Source: a virus. From it: a stretch of 27,032 nt of DNA. The position numbers and the translations under genes were made by a program. Positions 22,752 through 27,032 of this stretch are shown here, one piece after another. The DNA lies in IMG/VR virus record IMGVR_UViG_3300029977_000010, positions 1-27,032 of that record. One strand, 5' to 3'. The notes below the pieces were generated by a model. It saw nothing but the letters and a program-made list of their open reading frames with translations. It searched no databases and had not been told where the DNA came from. The first letter of the stretch is position 1; the number at the start of each line of letters is the position of its first letter.

Positions 22752-23986
22752 CCTGGTTGAATTACAACACTGCGGGCGTTTTGATAGAAGCTGAAAGGGT
22801 TGACGTTCCCCAGTCAGCGCCATATGGAGTACGCCTGAAGCACCACTACATTAAGAAGGAAACACCCTCTTGTGTCGAAATATGGCAGTACCCGGACAAA
22901 AGTGGTTCATCCCTCACTGAGGAGCCCTACACTGGGTCTGTTTCTGAGTCTGGTAAATTCCAGGTGGACTACGAAGGAATGGAAGACGGCGATGTTCAGT
23001 ACTGCAATACCATTCTCTTCCACCCAAGCCAGGCAGGGACGATTTGGTACGTCTGGTACAAGAGCTGTGGTGATGTTGTAGATGCAGAAATAGTCAACGA
23101 TCTCGACAACAGGCTCCAGTCTGTAGAAGCCTGGGATAGTGATGGGGACGGCATTGTTGATAGAGCCAGAGAGGCCGATAACGCACAGGCTCTAAGTGGC
23201 TATACCATTGACGATATTGCCCTTAGAGATCACAATCACGACTCTACCTATGCTCCACTTTCACACACTCATTCTGGGAGTGATATCACCTCTCCCGTAG
23301 AGGACGCCAATAAGGTTGGGGGTTACCAGGTGAGTACAAGCGCCCAGCCAAACACTGTGGCTGTGCGTGACAACAATGCCAGCCTCTCAGCCTCAACCTT
23401 CAATTCCACGGCTACGGGGAGTACTCCACCTCTTACGGTTCAGAGCTCTACGAAGGTAGCGAATCTCAATGCCGATCTGGTTGACGGGTACCATGCAGGG
23501 AACTCCAGTGGTGAAGTAGCAGTCTCAAATGGGACTGTTTGTACCAACCTCAATGCTGACATGTTGGATGGTCAGCACGCCTCAGCTTTTGCCAGCGCTT
23601 CTCACAACCATGACTCTGTCTATGTCCGCAAAGCCACTGCCGATACCATTACTGCGGTCCACACCTTCAATCCTCCCTCAGCGGGAGCCCCGTTCACCTT
23701 GGGTACCAATGCCCAAGGCCAGCTGGTGACTGGTCTCAACGCTGACAAGGTTGATGGATACGATGTTGGGAACAACTTAGGACAGGTGCCTGTCTCAAAC
23801 AATACTGTTTGCACTGGCCTTAATGCTGATAGAGTTGACAGTCTCCACTTCTCTGTCAGCAGCAACCAGTTGCAGTTTTCCCAGGATGGATCTAGCTGGA
23901 GAATGGTACGGGTAACTTATATTTCCACAAACGCCCCATCCTCAAGCGATGGGGTGGACGGAGATGTGTGGCTCCGATACCAGTAA
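22748..23986 (+). CDS. Tail fibre with NADxxDG repeats
   Basis: The protein has 412 residues. The N-terminal part is globular (about 1-125, PYGVRLKHHYIKKETPSCVE). The C-terminal part holds fibre repeats of the form L(N)AD.(V/L)DG.H/D: NLNADLVDGYHAG, NLNADMLDGQHAS, GLNADKVDGYDVG and GLNADRVDSLHFS. Histidine clusters (HNHDSTYAPLSHTHSG, SHNHDSVYV) are interspersed. Such repeats build trimeric beta-structured shafts that contact the host surface. The four NAD repeats arose by duplication, since the VSNGTVCTNLNADML and VSNNTVCTGLNADRV segments are close. Confidence 0.85.
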   Translation: MTWLNYNTAGVLIEAERVDVPQSAPYGVRLKHHYIKKETPSCVEIWQYPDKSGSSLTEEPYTGSVSESGKFQVDYEGMEDGDVQYCNTILFHPSQAGTIWYVWYKSCGDVVDAEIVNDLDNRLQSVEAWDSDGDGIVDRAREADNAQALSGYTIDDIALRDHNHDSTYAPLSHTHSGSDITSPVEDANKVGGYQVSTSAQPNTVAVRDNNASLSASTFNSTATGSTPPLTVQSSTKVANLNADLVDGYHAGNSSGEVAVSNGTVCTNLNADMLDGQHASAFASASHNHDSVYVRKATADTITAVHTFNPPSAGAPFTLGTNAQGQLVTGLNADKVDGYDVGNNLGQVPVSNNTVCTGLNADRVDSLHFSVSSNQLQFSQDGSSWRMVRVTYISTNAPSSSDGVDGDVWLRYQ

Positions 23987-24044
23987 TAGAGTTGCTACAA
24001 AATCGTGCTCGCCTTGTTCGCCTCCCCATAAGGAAAGGAGAGAA

Positions 24045-24087
24045 GGATTCCCTCCTCGAAGGAAAGAAGAGGAGGATTCCTTCCTCC
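24045..24087 (+). promoter_or_regulatory. Purine/pyrimidine repeat and hairpin before the collar gene
   Basis: CCTCCTC (24051-24057) can pair with GAGGAGG (24069-24075), and GGATTCC occurs twice around it, so the only strong SD-like sequence in the 128-base gap can be hidden in a stem. The actual start at 24115 has only GAGGT nearby. This might set the level of the last fibre protein. Speculative. Confidence 0.4.
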
Positions 24088-24114
24088 GAGATAAGAAACG
24101 CGAGGTAGTAGACT

Positions 24115-25254
24115 ATGCCTGTTTACGTTAAGCAGGGCGGCGTTTGGAAAGAAGTAGTTGAACTAAAGGTAAAGGTCAGCGGAACGTGGAGGGCTGTATC
24201 AGAGTGCTACGTCAAGGTCAATGGCGTCTGGAGACAGGTTCCTCTCACTCTTCCTGTCCCAGCAGGGATAATTGTGCCTTTCAATAGCTCTACCATCCCA
24301 AGTGGGTGGACATCATACAGCATCAGTGATCGTCTCATCCTTACCCATGGCTCGAGAAACCCGAAGAGTACAGGCGGTAGTTGGAATGTAACCATAAACA
24401 CCACTACTACTGGTGCTCACTCTGGGTCTTCTGGCTCCTCCTTTAGAACCCGTGTCCAGGCCACGACGGGGAGCGACTACGGTGGAGGTACTGCCGGAGA
24501 CCATTCACACTCAGCCACCCTCTCCCTTATTCCACCATATGTAAAGATCAGGTTCATTAAGGCTACCCAGGATCAGCTGTACTTCCCAGCTAACACAATA
24601 CTCCTGACCTATAATACCACACCAGTTGGGTTCTCTGAGTATACCACGGGACATAACAGGTACCTGATGGGTGGTAGTACGAGTGGAACTGGTGGTACAA
24701 CAAGTATTTCAGCTACCACTGACAGCAGTGGTGTTCACATGCACACCGGTCGTGCGTACTATACTTATTCGTACTCAGGAAACGCCTACGACGTTGCGAT
24801 GTACCATACACACTCACTTTCTGGATCTTTTGAACCACTGATCAGTAGAGCTCTCCTGGCGGCATGGACAAAGATTGAGTCGTATGGGCCCTTTCCTGGT
24901 GCAATAGCCTTCTGGGAGAGCACAACCCCGCCTGCTGGGTGGCGTATTTGCGATGGTACGAATGGCACTCCAGACCTAAGGAACTGCTTCATTTACATTG
25001 TGTCCTCAAGCTCTCAGGGGACGAAGACTACTTACGGCACCTGGCAGGCAAGAATAAATGTCACTGTTGGCTCCAACAGTTGGTCTCACTCCCATGCAGC
25101 TGCCAGTATTTCTGACGCATCTGCTGCCGCCTATCACGGTACTCTCTCTGTTTCCCACACCCACTCTATCAGTGGGGCTGACACCAACAATAACCTGTAT
25201 GTTTCCTACACACCACCTTATTACGTGCTGGTTCCGATAATGTACAGTGGCTAA
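24115..25254 (+). CDS. Receptor-binding tip protein with three tail-collar-like modules
   Basis: The protein has 379 residues. A short repeat start (VYVKQGGVWKEVVELKVKVS, then CYVKVNGVWRQV) precedes three modules, each opening with a collar-like line: GIIVPFNSSTIPSGWTSY, NTILLTYNTTPVGFSEYT and GAIAFWESTTPPAGWRICDG. The third continues with the family signature NGTPDLRNCFI. His-x-His pairs recur (DHSHS, HMHT, YHTHS, SHSHA, SHTHS), as in metal-bound tips of phage fibres. It ends the fibre cluster and is the likely host-recognition protein. Confidence 0.85.
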   Translation: MPVYVKQGGVWKEVVELKVKVSGTWRAVSECYVKVNGVWRQVPLTLPVPAGIIVPFNSSTIPSGWTSYSISDRLILTHGSRNPKSTGGSWNVTINTTTTGAHSGSSGSSFRTRVQATTGSDYGGGTAGDHSHSATLSLIPPYVKIRFIKATQDQLYFPANTILLTYNTTPVGFSEYTTGHNRYLMGGSTSGTGGTTSISATTDSSGVHMHTGRAYYTYSYSGNAYDVAMYHTHSLSGSFEPLISRALLAAWTKIESYGPFPGAIAFWESTTPPAGWRICDGTNGTPDLRNCFIYIVSSSSQGTKTTYGTWQARINVTVGSNSWSHSHAAASISDASAAAYHGTLSVSHTHSISGADTNNNLYVSYTPPYYVLVPIMYSG

Positions 25255-25272
25255 GCCTGAGGAGGTAAGAGC

Positions 25273-25680
25273 ATGTTCATTTTCGATGTCCAGTTCGGCA
25301 GAGTCTCCGTTGCCTTCTTCGATGGTGAGAATGAGTACGGCTGGTTATGGAAGAAGTCAGAGTTTGAGAACGAATTTGGTGTCAAACTACCAGACTGCTA
25401 TTACGCTCACTATGAAGACGACCACGGCATTGTATTTCTGGACAGGAACACCGTTGCCGAAGAGAAGGTCATTCAGAACTTCGTTGAACTCGTCAAGAAC
25501 AACGAGGAACGCATAAAGACCACGATCCTAAGTAATATGGACGAAGAAAGGCGAAGAGCACTTGAAGAGAGCGTAAGAGTACAGCAAGAAATCGGAGGAC
25601 TCAAGAGGAGAGTGCAGGAGCTTGAGGCTATTGTTTTAGCACTGTCAGAACGTGGTCTGAGAGAACCAACTGGACAGTAA
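25273..25680 (+). CDS. Hypothetical protein with C-terminal coiled coil
   Basis: GAGGAGG is placed seven bases before the ATG. The 135-residue product has a small N-terminal domain (FIFDVQFGRVSVAFFDGENE, YGWLWKKSEFENEFGVKLP) followed by a long charged coiled coil (about residues 80-125). No signal peptide or membrane segment is visible. It is the last rightward gene, where lysis or morons often lie, but nothing shows such a function. Confidence 0.7.
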   Translation: MFIFDVQFGRVSVAFFDGENEYGWLWKKSEFENEFGVKLPDCYYAHYEDDHGIVFLDRNTVAEEKVIQNFVELVKNNEERIKTTILSNMDEERRRALEESVRVQQEIGGLKRRVQELEAIVLALSERGLREPTGQ

Positions 25681-25697
25681 GTAACAGAGGTCATGGA

Positions 25698-25905
25698 CCC
25701 TACGCCTGAAGGCGTAGGGCTTGGGTTGGTGGGCCCAGGGGAAACTCCGTGACTAGGCTGAGGACGGCGCCTGCCGTCCTACGCCTGGCGGGCTACCAAG
25801 GAGGCCGGGATGCCCCCATAGTCCTGGCCTCTCTGGCAGAACCGCTCAATGTCACGATAAATACGGCAAGGAAGCCCACGACTTTAGTCGTGGGTGACTG
25901 ACTAA
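25698..25905 (+). ncRNA. Four-hairpin element, IS200/IS605 right-end or omegaRNA-like
   Basis: Four strong stems follow each other. CCCTACGCC/GGCGTAGGG has loop TGAA (25698-25719). AGGACGGC/GCCGTCCT has loop GCCT (25761-25780). A 10-bp stem GAGGCCGGGA/TCCTGGCCTC spans 25801-25831. CCCACGAC/GTCGTGGG has loop TTTA (25875-25894). The last, in its setting GGAAGCCC...GGGTGACTGAC, closely resembles the right ends of IS200/IS605-TnpB elements, where this part forms the 3' scaffold of the omegaRNA. No tnpA or tnpB is present. It may be a non-autonomous element, a domesticated guide-like RNA, or a structured 3' end shared by the convergent late and integrase transcripts. No T-run typical of a terminator follows any stem. 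Confidence 0.55.
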
Positions 25906-26825
25906 ACCCTTTTGAGCCTTCTTACCTCAAAGATTTTCAGGGGCGAGCTCTTATTGTGCTCGCTCTTCAAATCATCATTAGTGAGAGCAAGGTAACGTTT
26001 TGTCATCGTTAAGTCTGTGTGTCCCAAAATCCTCTGGAGTGCGAATGGATTTATTCCCTCTCGGAGGGAGTAGAGCGCAAAGGTGTGTCTCAAGTCGTAT
26101 GGCGTCACTCGGTAACCTATCTTTTTGCTGTACTCACGGAGAATGTGGCTCCAAGTGTACTCGCAAAGCGGCTTGCCATCCTGAGAGCAGAAGACAGGTA
26201 CATCATTCCCCCAACACTTAGGACGTACCTGGAGTAGTTTTCTCACCCATAGGCAGGTCAATGGAGAGAGTGGTAAAGTACGGCTGGTTTTCGTTTTAGC
26301 TACCTCCTTGCGGATGACGACCTCCCGAGCTTCCAGGTTAAAGTCTTCGGGGAGTAGCTGAATGGCCTCCCTTGGTCGAATACCAGTGTCTAAGGAGAGA
26401 AGCAGAAGGGTGTAATTGCGAAGGCCTGTAAAGGTTCTTTTGTCTGGAAGGTCCAGGAGTTTTTCAACAACCTCTCGAGGCAAAGCTCTGGCTTTGCCCT
26501 CGTCCTTGCGAGCCCTTATTCCCTTCAAGGGGCTTTCCGATAGTACTCCCTGGGCAATAAGATAGCTGAAGAAGTTGTTTAAATAAGCCCGGCGAAGGTT
26601 AAATGTGGCTGGAGCAATCTCTCCCCCTAAGTACTCCAGACACCTCCTGCGCAAAGCCTCAAAGTCCTGCAGGTCTCCCTCATATCCCTGGAAGAAGCGG
26701 CTCACGTGGTAACAGTAATCTCTGATGGTTCTCTCCCTACACCCAGCAAGTTGCTTCTCCATAAGGAAATCCTGAAAGTACTCCTCCCAGGTTTTGGGAT
26801 AAACAACACGTAAGACTCTTCGCAT
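25902..26825 (-). CDS. int: Tyrosine recombinase (phage integrase)
   Basis: AGGAGGG lies seven bases before the ATG at 26825; a TTG at 26831 is too close to it. The protein has 307 residues. The N-terminal SAM-like core-binding domain (TWEEYFQDFLMEKQLAGCRE...) is followed by the catalytic domain: Arg in TGIRPREA, Lys in the VIRKEVAKTK beta hairpin, PYDLRHTF, LGHTD and the nucleophile Tyr in TKRYLAL. The usual first His of the HxxR box is Tyr here (PYDLR), a tolerated variant. It sits beside the right repeat and should insert into and excise from tRNA-Thr. No excisionase was found. Confidence 0.94.
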   Translation of the reverse strand: MRRVLRVVYPKTWEEYFQDFLMEKQLAGCRERTIRDYCYHVSRFFQGYEGDLQDFEALRRRCLEYLGGEIAPATFNLRRAYLNNFFSYLIAQGVLSESPLKGIRARKDEGKARALPREVVEKLLDLPDKRTFTGLRNYTLLLLSLDTGIRPREAIQLLPEDFNLEAREVVIRKEVAKTKTSRTLPLSPLTCLWVRKLLQVRPKCWGNDVPVFCSQDGKPLCEYTWSHILREYSKKIGYRVTPYDLRHTFALYSLREGINPFALQRILGHTDLTMTKRYLALTNDDLKSEHNKSSPLKIFEVRRLKRV

Positions 26826-26905
26826 GTCCAAGCCCTCCTATGAGCAACGGATTCGCCGATTTTGCGTGAACTGGGAGTGGCTTGGAAGGGCTTAAAATAA
26901 GGGTT

Positions 26906-26975
26906 TGTAGCTCAATGGCAGAGCAGCGGAATCGTAATCCGCAGGTTGTCCGTTCAAGTCGGATCGCCGGCTCCA
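26906..26975 (+). repeat. Right attachment-site repeat (tRNA-Thr 3' copy)
   Basis: Seventy bases are identical to 55-124. The five bases before it do not restore the acceptor helix (GGGTT instead of GCCGG), so four of the first five acceptor pairs are lost and this copy should not yield a working tRNA. It marks the right end of the prophage. The following 57 bases are host chromosome without a recognisable feature. Confidence 0.92.
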
Positions 26976-27032
26976 AGGAGTGAATTTCAAGGCTTTCTGG
27001 AATACCCCTTCCTGTGCTCTTCTTTCTCCCTT

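Larger units (their letters stand above)
55..26975. mobile_element. Complete tRNA-Thr-integrated siphovirus prophage
   Basis: The element is bounded by a 70-bp perfect direct repeat and carries, in canonical order, replication, packaging, head and tail genes and a tyrosine integrase beside the right repeat. One copy of the repeat plus the interior gives a unit of about 26,851 bp. Head proteins are of the HK97 type and the tail set (TP901-like tube and tape measure, distal tail protein, hub, fibres) indicates a long non-contractile tail. Core virion genes are open, except that the hub gene appears split near its 3' end. No endolysin or classical CI/Cro pair was recognised. Whether it can be induced cannot be judged from the sequence. 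Confidence 0.92.

Noticed and set aside
23949-24131. 60-residue plus-strand ORF between the two fibre genes
   Set aside because: It is low-complexity Arg/Lys/Glu sequence from the purine repeat, overlaps both neighbours, and has no ribosome site.
26901-26975. A second functional tRNA-Thr at the right end
   Set aside because: The bases before the repeat (GGGTT) do not pair with GCCGGC at the 3' side, so the acceptor stem is lost.
26737-26976. Minus-strand ORF overlapping the right tRNA repeat (79 residues)
   Set aside because: It reads antisense through the tRNA repeat and the integrase start; such LERTTCGLRF-type products are a common false call at tRNA genes.

Overview
The window holds one complete, compact prophage of about 26.85 kb with a few dozen bases of host chromosome on either side. 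Its limits are set by a 70-bp perfect direct repeat (55-124 and 26906-26975). The left copy is the 3' 70 nt of an intact tRNA-Thr(CGT) gene, with its own sigma-70-type promoter in the host flank. The right copy is the displaced repeat, with a mismatched acceptor stem. A tyrosine recombinase lies beside the right repeat and points inward on the minus strand. Nearly everything else is on the plus strand, in tightly packed genes with ATGA-type stop/start overlaps. Strong AGGAGG ribosome binding sites, frequent TTG/GTG starts, tRNAs with encoded CCA and Glu/Lys/Arg-rich proteins point to a bacterium, perhaps a thermophilic Bacillota, Thermotogota or Atribacterota-like lineage. That assignment is inference; no host gene other than the tRNA is present.

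Layout: (1) 125-744, a poorly resolved left end with two small minus-strand ORFs. (2) 745-5757, early and replication genes: a small membrane protein, a zinc-ribbon plus double-HTH regulator, a prim-pol/SF3-helicase primase, a small protein and an HTH-metallophosphoesterase. (3) 5770-6868, accessory genes: a 47-aa ORF, an exported transglutaminase-like protein whose stop codon lies inside a tRNA-Trp gene, and a coiled-coil/membrane protein. (4) 6868-13697, packaging and head genes of the HK97 type: small and large terminase, portal, SPP1 gp7/Mu F-like protein, protease, major capsid protein and connectors. (5) 13694-25254, siphovirus tail: gp10-like protein, terminator, tube, chaperones joined by a -1 frameshift, tape measure, distal tail, hub, and fibres ending in a tail-collar protein. 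(6) 25273-25905, a coiled-coil protein and a roughly 210-nt string of four hairpins. (7) The integrase.

Three observations stand out. First, a 98-bp sequence made of three plus three inverted 9-bp iterons around an AT-rich core occurs twice, identical and in opposite orientation. One copy is in frame inside the primase gene, before its C-terminal CxxC...HxxxH module. The other lies about 17.4 kb away and appears to interrupt the 3' end of the tail-hub gene, whose original C-terminus can still be read downstream. Second, the hairpin array between the late genes and the integrase ends in a structure like the right end of IS200/IS605-TnpB elements, which in those elements forms the 3' part of the omegaRNA, but no tnpB is present. 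Third, an 11-bp perfect hairpin separates the primase SD from its ATG. No endolysin was recognised. The lysis genes are therefore either absent, unrecognised, or among the accessory genes near 5.8-6.9 kb.
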